Source of the DNA: Apteryx mantelli
Taxonomy: Eukaryota > Chordata > Aves > Apterygiformes > Apterygidae
Assembly (NCBI RefSeq): GCF_036417845.1
Contig: NC_089981.1
Span: 513,501-577,500 of the forward strand
Length of the DNA: 64,000 nt
Direction: 5' to 3'
Each line of letters opens with the position of its first letter. The stretch's first letter is position 1. Under the pieces are notes generated by a model. It saw nothing but the letters and a program-made list of their open reading frames with translations. It ran no database searches and was not told the DNA's origin. Of this stretch, positions 13,814 through 27,500 are shown piece after piece. The position numbers and the translations under genes are program-made.

Positions 13814-16800
13814 CTTTTCTGTAATAGCAAGAGCTACAGCTTTACTGTGAGAAAGTACAGTTGTGACACTTTTGACGGTGATTATTTTCACCTAAGTTTT
13901 TACTTTCAAGTTTGATGCCTTGAAGACATCCCAGCTTTGTTTTCAACTGTTGCTAACTAGTACCACTTCAGCAGTATCGCTTCCATGTTTTGTTTCCATT
14001 CCCTTACCTCATACATCCTTGTAGTCTTTTTTTTCCTGACTCACAGTCTGAAGGTGATCATTAACCATTCAGTAAAACCGGGTCACATTCATCAGGCACC
14101 TTAAACTCTTTACAGTATTAGTGATGTGGGCGACTCGAGTCCTCGATGCAAGACAAAGTTACCACACAGCAGGTGGTCCTGAGGGACAGCCTACCCTTTT
14201 GTTGTGGATGAATATCCTTGAACCAATTCACATGCATCGCAGGCTAAAAATGTGCACACAGAAGAATTTTTTACAAATGCTGAGGCTGGGATTCATCTTA
14301 CTTAAGTTTAGACTTTTGTTAATGAGCTGCCAAAGCGTAAACCAAACTTGTAGGCTCTTTCTATAGCTCATGAAGGCAAATAAAAGTCTGTTTGCCTCCA
14401 TAGTTTTGGAAGAGAGATTGATCACACCTGTCTCTGTCTCCCTTGAAAGGTCTATATTTATATCTATGAATTACAGGAAGAGTGTAGAGTGACCAGCTCA
14501 GGTTTATGGAATTATTTCAAGTCCACGTTAATGCAGCTTAATGCTGCCCTGAGTTCTGGTTTTGGATCACATTCCAGCTGACTCAGGGAGCTGGCTCGTA
14601 GAGAACAAAAAGCCACTGGCTTCAGTAGAGAAAGACTTCAGTCACATGACCATGGAAGTAGCACAGAGAAGGAAACGGAACCTGCTATAACACTGCCGCA
14701 ATACACAGAGTTATTAGACAAATGGGTGTAAAACCATTTTTCCCTATCCTTAGGAAGGACTGCAAGTAAAGGTCCCATAAAAAGCTACACTCCCTCTCAC
14801 TGGGGGTCATCACTCAGAGCAACCCATTCTGCCCATCCTGAACCACTTAGACCCCTTAGTGTGTAAATGTAGTGTCTGAGGAAGAAATATGTTCCACTCT
14901 TCCATATCCATAGCTTTATCATTAAGACTGACAGGTGTTATTAAACAATAACCAGTCAGTTCCCAGAGCAACTCTGGCAGCATCTAGAAGTACAAATTTT
15001 CTGCAAGCAAACATTTTCATGCTTCCGAGAATACCGTGGAGGTTTCAGATATTCCTGACTAAACTGTGAGAGAGGACTACAGCAAAGAACGATAAATAAC
15101 CCAGACAAGCAATACCTGTTGATCCACTTTTAACCCAGCTATCTCCTGACCACCATGGCTTTCATATAGTCTAGACGAGAACTCCGGAAGCCATTACATT
15201 GCCAGTCTAATCCAGTCTGGAAGAGGACTCGGTCCAATGCAAATACATTGCAGACCTCACGGTGCAGCCCAAACAGACGAGCTTCCCTCACTCATCATCT
15301 TACACATGGCACTGCACATTCATTGTCCCAGGAGTCGCCCCCACTCCACAACACGAGCAGCCACTGTAAGCACAGTCTAACCAAGGCTCCGTTACCTGGG
15401 ACATTTCTGCCTGCCTAAGCCCCACTGATGACTTTCCCTGCTAGGGACAGTCAGAGCAGTTCGCTCTTCAGCTGAGTAACCCAGTTCAGCTCTCTGCTCT
15501 GAAGGCCAACAGTTTGTCAAACAACCTCTAAGCCCTCGAAGTAACACAAATAAGCTAGCTTTTCTGGCAGGTAGAGATGTCCTTAAACTCCTGCCAGAAT
15601 CAGGGGAAGGGTCTTTGTTCATATGTCTCAAAGGCTCCTCAGCTTCCCTGAACAGCTTTCTTCATCATCTTATCGTAAAGTAATTTCAATAAGTGTCCAG
15701 TGATATTGCAAGAACAGAGAGAGGTTAATGGCAAACTGTTTACTAAAGCATGATATCTATGTCAACATCTTCCAATAGACCATTATTTTTCTTTTCTTCA
15801 AAAGAGTTAATTATTCAAGGATCTTAGAAGAAAAATATATGTGGGATTAGGTGCAAGTGCAAAGGCAGTGTTAAGGCAGAGGCACCAGAACTCTAAGCAA
15901 ATCACCAGCGATTACCTACTTGAAGAATTTTCTATCTGCATTTGAAGAAAAATCTACCCCGATGGATGGACACATAATCTGAGCCTGGATGGTCCACAGA
16001 TGAACAGGTTATCACAGCAAAATATCTGCTCCACAGCTGAGCAGGCTGCCTGAAACTAGATGGTCCATGAGACAAAGAGGTTATCTAACAAAGGACACGA
16101 GTCCAAGGGTGGATGTGTTACTAGAGACAACAGGAGTCTTCTGTGGAAAAACCAGCTAACTGTGTATCAGGACTGTGCATTTTAATGAGAGGAAGAATTA
16201 TCAAGTTTGATCATAATTAATAACAGAGATGGATTCACATCCAGATGGCATACTTCAACTCCACAGAGTTGCACTGCAGCTCTTCAGAGTCAGATAAGCA
16301 GAACTGATTCCTCTGATATCTTACACTGTACTGCTATTTACATGAATACGGTCTTATTATTATTAAAAGAATTTGTGTTAAAGTTTGCGGTCTAAAGCTT
16401 TGTTAAGCTTTGTTTGTGAGTTGATAGGGACAGACCAGGGTTCACTGAATTTGCTAGGACACTTATGTCATCAGTTTCACTAGTAAAAAGTAGTAAGGGC
16501 AGGGAATGAGACGGGCATGTCCTATAATCAATGACAATAAAGACACCCTTAGAGGATGATTCCTTCTGCTTATCACACTTATCTTAAGATGGGATGAATT
16601 GTCCTTTGAAGGTGATATTGCTTCCTTTGTCTATAGGGGGAGCCCAGAATAGATGTTGACTAGACCCCTAACCAAGGGTAGGGGAAATTAATTCACAGAA
16701 AGATTCTTCATTACAGTGCATCTGCTGAGACTCCTAATTAAGGCCTGGTGTCTTGCAGGAGATCTAATTTACAGACATTAAACTGCATCGAGAGTCATAA

Positions 16801-17311
16801 ATACACCAAGTACTTCAGTAACACCATTTTTCTGAAGAAAGAATTCCAAAGCGGCAAGCTGAGTGTTAGAATATCACATTTCATATTGAAGTTGTTTCTC
16901 AGCGTGTCACTCCACTAATGTTTCACAACGCCCAGGCTGCAGGTCAGCTGCAACATATAGGGAAAAGAATGAGCTGTTGCTCTAAAGGCAGTACTGAATT
17001 GCATAGTTCTGCAAACTTCTCAGCAAATAACATTTATCTGGGCAGGTGGAGCAGGGAGGGGCTCTATTGCAAGTCTGAAGTCCTAAAGTTTTTCTATTTA
17101 GATAAATCTTCTGATTTGTTTCAGTAAGATGTCTTTGTAGTGAAGAAGGAAGCTACTCACTATTACGAAGGTACATGAAATGTTTGTAGCTTTTGAAGTA
17201 AGAGTTTATTTCTGGGATCAATACGGCATAAAATATCTCACACCTTCATGCAAGGAAGGTAGGCCTATTTCTTCATTTTAGAGATGAAAAAGATCATTTT
17301 CAATCTGCAGA
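13814..17311. other. Intergenic, no gene seen
   Basis: No domain-bearing ORF, RNA gene or named repeat was recognised. Confidence 0.45.
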
Positions 17312-17475
17312 TGGAATCATAGAATAATTTAGGTTGGGAAGGATTTCTGGAGGTCATCAAGTCCAACCTCCTCCTCAAAGCAGGTTCAGTCAGATCAGAT
17401 TGCTCCGGCCCGATCCCGTTGAATTTTAAATGTCAGCACAGATGGAGATTCTACAAATTTGCACCTAATCCGGTG
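17312..17475 (-). mobile_element. Old CR1 LINE 3' fragment, minus strand
   Basis: The plus strand reads as the reverse complement of a CR1 3' end. It has GAATCATAGAATAATTTAGG, then TTGGGAAGGAT, GGAGGTCATCAAGTCCAACC and TCCTCAAAGCAGG. A decayed continuation through TTGAATTTTAAATGTC and ATGGAGATTCTAC follows. It is strongly diverged and truncated, and no reading frame survives. Confidence 0.8.
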
Positions 17476-19105
17476 TTTGATCACTCACGTTGGGGCAGGA
17501 GAGGGAAATTTCCTCCTTCAGTTTCCCAAGTAGTCCATGGAAGAGAGCAACCTGTTGATAGCAAGCTCATTGAAGCCCTTTTCTGAAAATTAGCTGGGCT
17601 AGTTGCTGTGCTTTAGGGCAGAAAAGGTTGGGTAGGTTGGAGATAAACAACAGCCAACTATGCAAAGATAACTCAGTGTGTAAAGGCAGTCTGGTCTTTT
17701 GTGCATCTAAGCAGGGTAAGCATTTTGCTCACTTAAACTGTGTACCTAACCATTATAGGCTGGTTTTAATCCTGCTGTCTGCTTCTTGAAATGGGCAAGT
17801 ACTTCTGAAGATTTGGCTCAAGGGGGGAACAAACTGGCTTGGTACCTACAGTATCTTCTCTTGTCTTTCTGGATGAAACAGGTCAGTAAGAGAATAGTTT
17901 TGTACATATGCAATACCTTGAAGCCTATGCTAGAAACAGACCTCAGCAAGAATTGAAACCTCCATTCAGTCGCCCACATGATAAGAACTCCGCTTTGAGA
18001 GCGTCAGCCAGGTTACTGGTAACCTCCAATAGATTAACAATAATTTTTCATGTGAGGTGAAGCTGGTAGAACCTTTACAGGGATGACTGATTCCCTTTTT
18101 GTTCAGGATTCCTTCCCTTTTAGCATGAGACTTTTCACCCTCTAAATGGAAAGTATTTCATTTGGTGACTCTTCCCAATTTATTCCCGAGCAGAAGATGG
18201 CCACTTTTCCTTGACAACAGGGATGCAAGCAAATGAGAAATCCTTTCTCAGCCAAACCTGGAGGATCTTGTGGTATCTGCTCCTCTTTGGGAAGATGCAA
18301 AGCTGAGTTTTCCTGCTGCTGTTGCCATTTAGTGCTTGCTGCCATTTCTTTCAAGAGAGGAAACTCTTACTTTCTTCTGCCAGGACGAGGATTTGTTATT
18401 TGTATGTTTACAAGTTGCAGTCCCAAAGGTCAGGCTGGTGGAGGTCCATGTAATTAAGGCAGGTCTTAGCAAGTTGGCACAGCTGCAGCCTAACCATTAT
18501 ATTCCTATTTCAGCAAGGCTGAACAGGGGCTGCTTTGCCCTGTTAACGGACTTTGTGGCCCATACTGAGCTCTAACTACCCTGCTACCAATGCCCAGGGG
18601 AGTTAGCTAATAGGCAAAAAATGTATTGGTGATTGCAATACAGGAAGAATGATGTCTGAACTCGTGTCAAGACCGTGTATCTTCAGGAACAAGCGGGCCA
18701 TTGCCCTTGGAGTGGGCCATTCGGATGATACTGTACACCCAACCGTGGCCACGAGTGAGGGGAGAAGAGTGCTCCATAGATGTCCTCAAGAAAAGCAGAC
18801 TTTTTTCCTTAAAAAAGGACAAAGAGGGCACACGAAAACCATTGTAGTGCCAAACTCGGACTTGTGTTTCACAGTGCTGCTGTTGCCTTTTGAATAAATT
18901 ATTTTATCTTTCTGTGCTTTCTTATCTGACCTGAAAAATAGGAACAGTACTCCCTTGCATCACAAGTCATTTCAATGCGTAATTAAAGAAGTCTAGTCAG
19001 AAGCTATGAGGAAAATGCTCCGCACTTCCTTGTGGCTACTGAGACAATCCATTGTGTGTTGCCAGTTTCCCATTACTTCTAGGTGTTGAACCAGTTTCTT
19101 TTCAG
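17476..19105. other. Intergenic, no gene seen
   Basis: No coding region was recognised. The last part (polypyrimidine then CAG at 19,103-19,105) looks like the splice acceptor for the OR pseudogene that follows. Confidence 0.4.
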
Positions 19106-19130
19106 GAGACAATATGAGTGTGCTAGCAAC

Positions 19131-20152
19131 ATGCCTGAGAGGAATCACTGTGTGGCCATTGAGTTTATCCTCTCCGGACTAACAGAAAGCCAAGAGGTGA
19201 AGGTAACCTGCTTTTTTTTAAGCACATTAATAGGGAATCTTGGAATGATCGTGTAGATGAAGGTTGATCCCCCAGTTTCACACACTGTGTACCTTTCCCT
19301 CAGTAACTAACTTGGCTTCTGTGGATTTCTGTTACTCCTCAGCTCTCTCCCCAAGGTTGCTGGTGAACTCTTCAGCAGTGAGGAGAGCCATTTCAGTCAG
19401 TGCCTGTGTGGCACAGCTATTCACTTGTCTCCTCATGGCTAGTGTTGTGTGTCTCCTGCTGGCAGTAATGGCATATGACTGCATGTGGCTCTCTGTAACC
19501 CTCTCCTTTATGCAACTGTCATGTCCTCAAAAGCCTGTACACAGATGGTAATCATCTCCTCTTTCACTGGCTTTGTCCACGCACTTGCGCAAACTATCTC
19601 CACCTTCACATTCTCTTTCTGTGACTTCGGTGTTATCGGTCATTATTTCTGTGACATCCCCCTAGGATCCAGCTTTCATGCTCTGACACCTATAGCAAAG
19701 AGACGGTACTTCACATTTTTGGTGTGTTTCGTGGCATCTTCACATCTCTGGCAATTCTCATCTCCTCCATCTACCTCATCTCCACCACCCTGAGGATCCA
19801 CTCCTCCAAGGGCAGATGCAAAGCCTTCTCCACCTGTGCTTCCCATCTGAGAGCTCTCTTCTTGTTTTATGGGAGCACCGTTTTTATGTGCGGTAGCCCA
19901 ACATGCAGCTACTCATTGGACTGAGATAAATGGGCCTCTCTGTTCTCTACAGTGGTGACTCCAGTGCTGAATCTTATCAGCTACAGCCTAAGGAATAAGG
20001 AGGTGAAGGATGCTCTGAGGAGAGTTTTAGGTCATATTAGAGAAACTTCAGCAGACTTGTTAGAAAGAGAACTTTGTTTGGGGAAAACTTATCAAAACCT
20101 TGGTACAAAGAGTAGGACTTCCAAGGAAGATTTGATCCGCTTCCAAGGGTGA
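19131..20152 (+). pseudogene. Olfactory receptor pseudogene (OR5/OR8-like), many lesions
   Basis: This is a class II OR relic. From the ATG at 19,131 it reads an OR N-terminus (EFILSGLTESQEVKV), then loses part of TM1, reads GNLGMIV and hits a stop. TM2-TM3 are scattered over other frames with further stops. One frame gives LASVDFCYSS and CVAQLF with LLAVMAYD, another CNPLLYATVMSSKACTQM. TM5-TM7 survive in pieces: GHYFCDIP, then AILISSIYLISTTLRIHSSK with KAFSTCASH, and after another stop [19 protein letters not shown], with NPLIYSLRN degraded to NLISYSLRN. The DRY motif is lost (AYDCMW). It is clearly non-functional. A splice acceptor at 19,104-19,105 still sits 25 bases before the ATG. The coding homology proper ends near 20,045 and the last ~35 codons have no OR counterpart. 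Confidence 0.9.
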
Positions 20153-23100
20153 GATTCAGAAAGGTACTTAATTGTTAGAAGTGATTTTAGGTGGACTTTT
20201 AACTGGTTGTATCTGCAACTTCTATCCTGAAAGACTGTGTTCCTCTGCTGCTGAAAGCTGGAGGAATCCTGACTTTTAACTTGCAAGTTCCAAGCACAAA
20301 CAAGACTCCTGCCTGAGGAGTGCGTGGCACAGAATTGCAGTTCTCTGTTCTATTAGGAACGTTTGCTCATGTAGGAAAACCACCAGTCTGTCAAGATGAG
20401 AAAAAGCTTTCAGAGATATTCAAGAGGAGAAAAGCAATGTGATTTGAATTTATGGCCATTTCTGCTACGTCTTCAGTATTTGAAAGGAGTAGCCTCTTCC
20501 AGTGCAACACACAGAACCTGAAGTTCTGGAAAGGAAATCTTGGAGAACAGACACCCATGTTTTTGCCCCCCAAACACTAGGGAAAGTAACTGTCCCTCTC
20601 CTGTTAAATCTCCCTCTTCTGTCACTCATTACTACCTCCTTTTTCCCCTTCTGCCTGGAAACATGAAAAAACTACAGAAATGCAAAAATGATTGACTTCT
20701 AATTTTGCTACCATTGTAAAGTAACAAGAACTTGTTCCTGCTTTTCATCTCCACATATCAGCAATCCACTTGAGGCAACTGAGTGAATTGGTGGTTATTT
20801 TAAGGACATTGGACATAATTTGAAAGTTAATCAAGCTGCAGTGTTGTTTCACTTAAAAAAATGCTGAAATAAGATGGTGACTTGCCAACTACATGTCTGT
20901 CATCAATGTGGTTTTGAGAATAAATGACCAATCATTTCTGGGAGATGAGAAAGTTGGGAAAGGCTTTGGAATCCTTTTATCAATTCAACTAAGCTAGCTC
21001 TAAGGATAGGTGTTCTATCACTAGTAGATGTTTCATCGCTTCTGGCTGAGTTTACAAATGCTGTCCCTCAGTTGGCAGAAGGAGTTGAAATCTTTATTGA
21101 GCTGAAAGTGACAGAATTAATCTCAGACAGGAGAGAGGTTCCTGCGTCTGCATAAGGTTTACAGTCAAAGGGGGATGGAAAGAGGTCTTGCGGATTCCCT
21201 TTGCATTTCACTGCAAGCCTGTTAGGGCTGTTATTTCCCCTGACTTCCTCTCCTTAAAGCTGTGCATAACTCTAGCAAAGATTGTGTCCCTGTGATCATC
21301 TATGGCACCCTAAAGAAGGATTTTACAAGTGTCTTTTCTTCAAACTGCTGCCAGCATATTTTACAGAAAGGTGATATGACTGTGAAACATCATTATTTCT
21401 GCCCAAAGACACACGGCTGGGGAGAAAACTTATCTTCAGTATGTTATAGTCTGAATTTTGATCAAGTAGTGATGATTAAAGGCCATCACTATCTCAGAAG
21501 CCGTTTATCTCAGTAACGCTAAAATTAGAATATGCACGGGGCAGTAAAAGCATTTGGACTATATGCACTATTATCCCACTGGCCTGACGGTCCTAAAATG
21601 CAGGAAAAAGAATGTGAAAATGTAGCCGTTTGGTCCTGCTAGTTGTCATCTTTCTGTTGCTGCAGAGGCTGAAGCTCAAGGTTTATCTCTTGTTTCTGAT
21701 TATTAAGTATCATCAGATATGTGAAGTTCACAGTTTTTACACGTATCAATGTTGCGTTGTTCTTATCTTGAACAGAGATGTGAGATTTTTAAATCAGATT
21801 TCTGAGGTGTCCAAATTGTCTCTTTCAGTGGACTCCCAGCTCAAAGGAAGGAAATAGCTTGAAAAGAAATCACAGGCATCATTTTACTTTACTGTGTATG
21901 TTTACAGGTCTCTGGGAAGAGCAATGTACAATACTACTCTTCCAGAAAAAGACAGGTAGATCGCCATCAAAGAGCTTCCCTGCACAGCAATGAGTCATGT
22001 CTGCACACCTCTCTCTGCGCTGATGTTTAAGATGGTCAAAGCCATCTAGAGCTAAGCATCAGCAGAACCGGCAGCATGTTTCAATCAAGAATCACAATCT
22101 CAAACCTAAATATGCTTTCTGACAAATATCATCAAAAAGAACAGATTTTCATAAGCCTCGCATTCATCTAAGTCCTGCATTCACCTATCCCTTAGTCTCC
22201 ACCTCGAGAAACCCAGACAAAATTAGGGAATTTAAAATGTTAAAGAGCTGCTGTCTCTTCAAATCTACAGTTTGCTTTTCTAAGAAAGCCTTCTGATCCA
22301 CCATCCAGAATCCTGTTCCTCTTCTTTCCTTCCCCAAATCTCAGTTCCAGGAGGAGATTTGGGAAAATCCCTGCCTTGAATCACTTGTCATGACAGCAAT
22401 GCTAAAGTAAGTCTATTTGCGGTAGAACAGCATTGCCCAGTCTTAGGAGGTCCTAGGGGCATTTGGGGGTTTCCCTGCTGCAAACAGCTGAGGAAAACTC
22501 GATGAATCAAGAACAGTACTGTTAAGAATTTTAGGGAAATTTTCAGTGTTCAGCTAGGAATTAGGTTATATCTTATGGAGTATGGAGAGATATTGGATCT
22601 CCATATTTCCACTGAGATGCCTATTCCTTAGACTTTTATAGTGTAAAGCACCAGACGACTGGCCAAAGTATGAAACTTCATCCAGTCTCTAAATAAAGCG
22701 GTGAAAAATGTCCTGATAATTGAACTGGAATGTGGCTCCAACATTGACTATGGTATTTAACCGTGCTTGGATTGCTGCTCTGATAGATTACAAAGCTCAG
22801 CTATGACATAAGGTCAAGGCCTTGGAAAGGTGTTAGCAGAGCTCCTTTAAATGAAGCATTCCCAGAGACACCAGGTTGGCACAGACTGATGAAAATCGGA
22901 GTGAATGCCTGGCATCGGGGAACGACCTCTGTGTCCATCAGTGTTCCTGGGAGCCTTGGAAAGCCTAGTACAGTGTATGTCACCCTTCACTGTAAGGCAG
23001 ACACCTAGTACAGCATCCTGCTCCTCTCATGCTCCTATTTTACCATGCAATGAATCTCAGTCCCCTCAAAGGTCTCTTGCTGTCTTCAGCAGCTCTCTCA

Positions 23101-23604
23101 AGTTGAGGCACCTCATGTCAGCACACCAATATATGTGAGATGAAACCTGCTTGTGCTGTGCCATTCCGAAGGATTTGCTTTCTCTTGGAAGCTTAGCACC
23201 ACCATCACTTTTTTTGTGTAGAAACGTGAGCAGACACCACTCTCTGAAGCTCGTAGGAGCTAGTGGGAAAGCATAACCTCTCAAAATACTTAGTTATTCC
23301 TCTTAATGCCAGGAGAAGCCTAGACCTGAGACTTACACAGCTCTAAGGTGTCTAAAGGTAAAAGTCACAATACCACCCCAAATGCTCGGGTTTGACTGGT
23401 GACAATATGCTCACATCCTTTTGACTGACAATTTCCAAAGAAAGATGAGAGCTACATGAAACCTTGAATTTATTTTCAGTTCTATTCTGAACAGCCATGC
23501 TAAAAATAGAACAACATTCCTGAAAAGTCCCTCCTGAACACTTCTCTTTGCCTCCCCATGGTTTCTTGAGCTACAGTCGTCTTACAAACATCCACCCTGT
23601 TGTT
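20153..23604. other. Intergenic, no gene seen
   Basis: Only short non-descript ORFs are present. I recognised no repeat family. Confidence 0.45.
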
Positions 23605-24538
23605 TCATGTGTCACTCCTCTTTGCTTTTCTGCTCCACAGCTTTTTCAAGGCTTTTTTCATGTCTTCATTTCGGAGGGTGTAAATCAAGGGATTGAGCAT
23701 AGGCGTGATGATGGTGTAAAACACAGAGATTATCTTGTCTGCTGAGAAGATGGTGGAAGGGCTCATACAGATGAAAATGCATGGCCCAAAGAACAGAAGT
23801 GCAACAGTGATATGGGAGGTGCAGGTAGAGAGTGCTTTGAGACGCCCTTTGGAAGAGTGTGTCCTCAAAGAGACCAAAATAATGACGTGGGACACAACAA
23901 GAACAAGCAAAGAGCCCGAGGAAATCAGACCACTATTGGCAACCACGATGCAACCAACCACGTAGGTGTCAGTGCAGGCCAGCTTCAGCAAAGCGTGTAC
24001 ATCACAGAAGTAGTGGTCGATCTCATTGGGCCCACAAAACAATAGCTGAGTGGTCAGCAGGGTCTGCACCAGGGAGTGCACACAGCCTCCCACCCACGAA
24101 GCTGCCACCAGCTGGCCACACACATGCTTGTTCATAATGCTTGTGTAATGAAGCGGCTTGCATATAGCAGTGTAACGATCATACGCCATTGTTATGAGGA
24201 TGAACATCTCCGTGCAGGCAAAGAGATGGACCCCAAAGAGCTGTGCTATGCAGCCCACAAAAGAGATGGTCTTCTTTTCAGCAAGAAGGTCATAAATGAG
24301 TTTGGGAACTGTGACAGTAGAGTAACTGATATCTACAAAGGACAAGCAGCTCAGGAAGAAGTATGGGGTGGGAGAGTCCAGCTGTTGACTGTTCTGTATA
24401 GTGACGATGATAAGCAGGTTTCCAAGAATAATAGTGGCATAGAAGACTAAGAAGAATGTGAAGCATACTTTTGCTAATGCATCATCTTGTGTGAAGTCCC
24501 TGGAAGATAAACTCCGTCACATTGTTCTTGTTCTTCAT
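23605..24538 (-). pseudogene. OR4-like olfactory receptor with a single early frameshift
   Basis: This is an odorant receptor on the minus strand. From the ATG at 24,538 it reads MKNKNNVTEFIFQGL, then the frame is lost near 24,489-24,495, where one extra C relative to the open frame leads to TGA within a few codons. The next frame is open to the stop at 23,605 and contains all seven helices: GNLLIIV (TM1), PTPYFFLSCLSFVDI (TM2), ISFVGCIAQLF and MAYDRYTAIC (TM3), GPNEIDHYFCDVH (ECL2), KALSTCTSHI (TM6) and TPMLNPLIYTLRNE (TM7). A splice acceptor (TTCAG) lies 20 bases 5' of the ATG. It is close to the intact OR at 29.15 kb and in the same orientation, so they are probably tandem paralogues. A single indel means either a recent pseudogene, a segregating null allele or a sequence error. 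The OR4 assignment comes from motif resemblance, not a tree. Confidence 0.85.
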
Positions 24539-24558
24539 ATACATCATGTAGACAGGAC

Positions 24559-27500
24559 CTGAAGCACAGAATAAAGCCACCTGTGATGGCATTAGAAACA
24601 CAGTGTTATCAGTACACATCCAAACTGATCACTGGTATGTTCAATATTAATATATTCCCTTTTATGCCTTTTGGGGAAAGTTTCCTTTCAAAGTCAATGC
24701 TTCTCTCAAGGAGTGACAGTTGATATCTAACTCAGAATGTATTACTGAAGTGTGTAATAGCGAGCTCCGTTTATTTATTTGAGGGAGTTGGTGGAAATAT
24801 CCTCCAGATTCATATTTCTGATCTTTGCCCCTTTTAAAAAGGAAGACTAGTCACTAGGTTGCCTAAACATCCACTTTTGAAGTGTTGATTTGGAAATGAA
24901 AAACTGACTGAGAGGGATAGTGCATGTTTTGATTTGAGTCTCAACATGTTAGTCATGCCCTAAGGAATTCTGCTCAAGCAGTGAACGTACCTTCTTTTTC
25001 AACCCTCTGAAGGAATTCAACAGAACTAGTCCTTACTAGTGCTCTCTGGCTCTGGTAGAATGTCCATGCATTTCTGTGCAGCCATCAGTATTCACATCAT
25101 GACACAAGGCAGCTGGCTAATTAACATCACTTCAACTATCAGTGTAGATCCTTCTGGAGGAGGTAAAGTGGACACCTACCTCATGTCTGTTTAGCAGAGA
25201 TGTGCCTTTAGGCACAAACTGTCTTTAAGGCGCCCTAAGTGAAATCAGACCATGTTCAAGGGATGCCAGGAAACCTGAAGCAGGAGAGTCATTGTCCTAT
25301 ATGTGCTGTACTGGGCTACATCTTGCGTGGATTGGTTCCAGTTATTGCTCATGAGTTTCTGGGTTGAGACCTCAGTCTCCAAAAGAGCAGGCTTGTATTT
25401 CCTCAGACCACCTTTCACACAGTACATGGGTGAATACTGGAGATAATCTGCATTAACGATGTGTCAGTAAAGTTTTTGTACACCTCAGCCAAGTTCTGGA
25501 CTATGGAAACTCCCATAAACACACCTGTGATGCCACCGTGGTAATAAATACACCGCTGCTGAATCTCCTTTACTCACCAACACCCTTGTATTCACCTTTG
25601 CTGCACTCTAGTGCAGTACGCAAGTATCACTAGTGGTCAGTTTCTACACTGAAAAGATAGATGGCAAGAGCTGCATAACAATGTCCACAATACTGGCAAG
25701 TCCTTTGGGCTCTTAATCCTGTTCCACAATCACAGGTCAATCAGTTCTTTCTCACGGGATCTCTGCCTCTTCCACCCTCCAACTTTAGCAGCAGAGGAAA
25801 TATTCTTTCGTGTCTCCGTCCCTATCTCCATGCCACTCCATGGGCAGAGGGAAAGCAGTGTGGGGAGGCCCAAAGCATATGTGTTAAGAGCATTGTTGCC
25901 ACGATGTGTACAGCTAGAGGGGACAAGTTAAAACTGAGTACATAGGCAGTGCTGCAGCTACCTATTGACTCCTTGACTCTGTAACACCAGAAACTTCCTT
26001 TTGACAGATATTTCTGGAAATGGCATATAACTGAAAAATAAGCAAAGAAGACACCAATTAAAACAAAGGGTAAAAAAAATTGAGTTCTTTCTACTTCATA
26101 AAATGCACCTCACAAAAGTCACTCAACAGTAATACCTCTTTTCAAAGGCAGGATTTCATAGTCATGCTTGAACAAAACAAAGAAGCAAGATCAGAAAACT
26201 TACACAGTTTGTATTTGCTAGTCTGCAACAGTTTGCCTGCTATTCTCCTCTGATGACCTCTCGGACCACTTCAGGCAGTTTCATCAAAACCTCTCAGCTC
26301 CAAGCTGCTTCTTATGTGTCGTGAGAGCAGTCCACGTCTCTGCCAGGGCTGAAAACTACAGAGGATGAAACGGACAGCCTGAATGTCTAGCTCCATTTCT
26401 CATTCTGCAAAAACAACTTCCAAGAGCATCTGCAAGAACAACTCTCTCTCTCTCTCCAGATGGGGAAGTTGTGGCAGAAATATTTCAAGTAAATTGCACA
26501 GCAGAAGCACAAGCTTACCAGAAGCAATGAGATCCCAGAGGCATGTGAAGTTTTCTTTGTCAGAAAGAATCAGTGGACGGGGAGCTAAAATATGTATTTT
26601 GGACAGCTATTAGAGTAATCTCTACAGGGTGATTCTGGACCGTGATCACCTAGACCATGTCACATTGTGTGGGGGTTTGCTTGCTGTCTTACTTGCTTTC
26701 CAATGCTGTGCAGATAAATGGACTTCATTTAGTACTAGCTATGTGCTTCTTTTGGAAACATTTCTATTTAAAATCAATGTCATGGCTGACCATTTGCAAG
26801 ATTTTGTGTTCACATTGCCCTTGCAATCAAACATTTTTGAGCAAAGATGACTCTTACACGTGTCAGATATTTTTTCCCTTCTAAGCCAATATTTCACATA
26901 TGCTTTCTTATTTCTTATTAACTTGCTCTTACCATTGCACGTTTGCAGCATAAATAAATATCAGAACTGTGCTATATGACTGTTGGCACTTAGACATCTG
27001 GTCTGTACACGTTTGAAACAAGAAGTAAACGAAGAAATCATTTCAAGACTTTAAAAATGTTTGTGGTCAGGCCTCACTACTTGCCAGGTATTTTTACTCA
27101 GGCATTGCAAAATATAGAAGCAGCTGGTTAGTCCTCGTATTAAGTCATTATAAGAATCTGGGCCAAAGTGTAGAGGAATCAAATGTTGTTGTTGTTGATG
27201 CCTTCCATAAGCTATGGTCCCGCTGTTGCCTGCTAGCACCCGGCAGCCGGAAGAGAAATCAGAAAAATCATGGCGTTCTTCCCCAAAACATTAACCCCCC
27301 CCTCCCAGTTTTTAAATTATAAGCCTTAGCTTGAACTGGCCGTGTGCCCTAACCCCTCAGCAGTTGCAGTATGAAGGGGGTCAGTGGGCCCCATCTGTCT
27401 TTCTACCTGCCCCACCCCGGGTGAGACAGACCAACCTCTGAAGGCGCCTGTCCCTCTCTGTTGACAATGGTGCTGAGCTAGACAACTGTCCTTCATTGCA

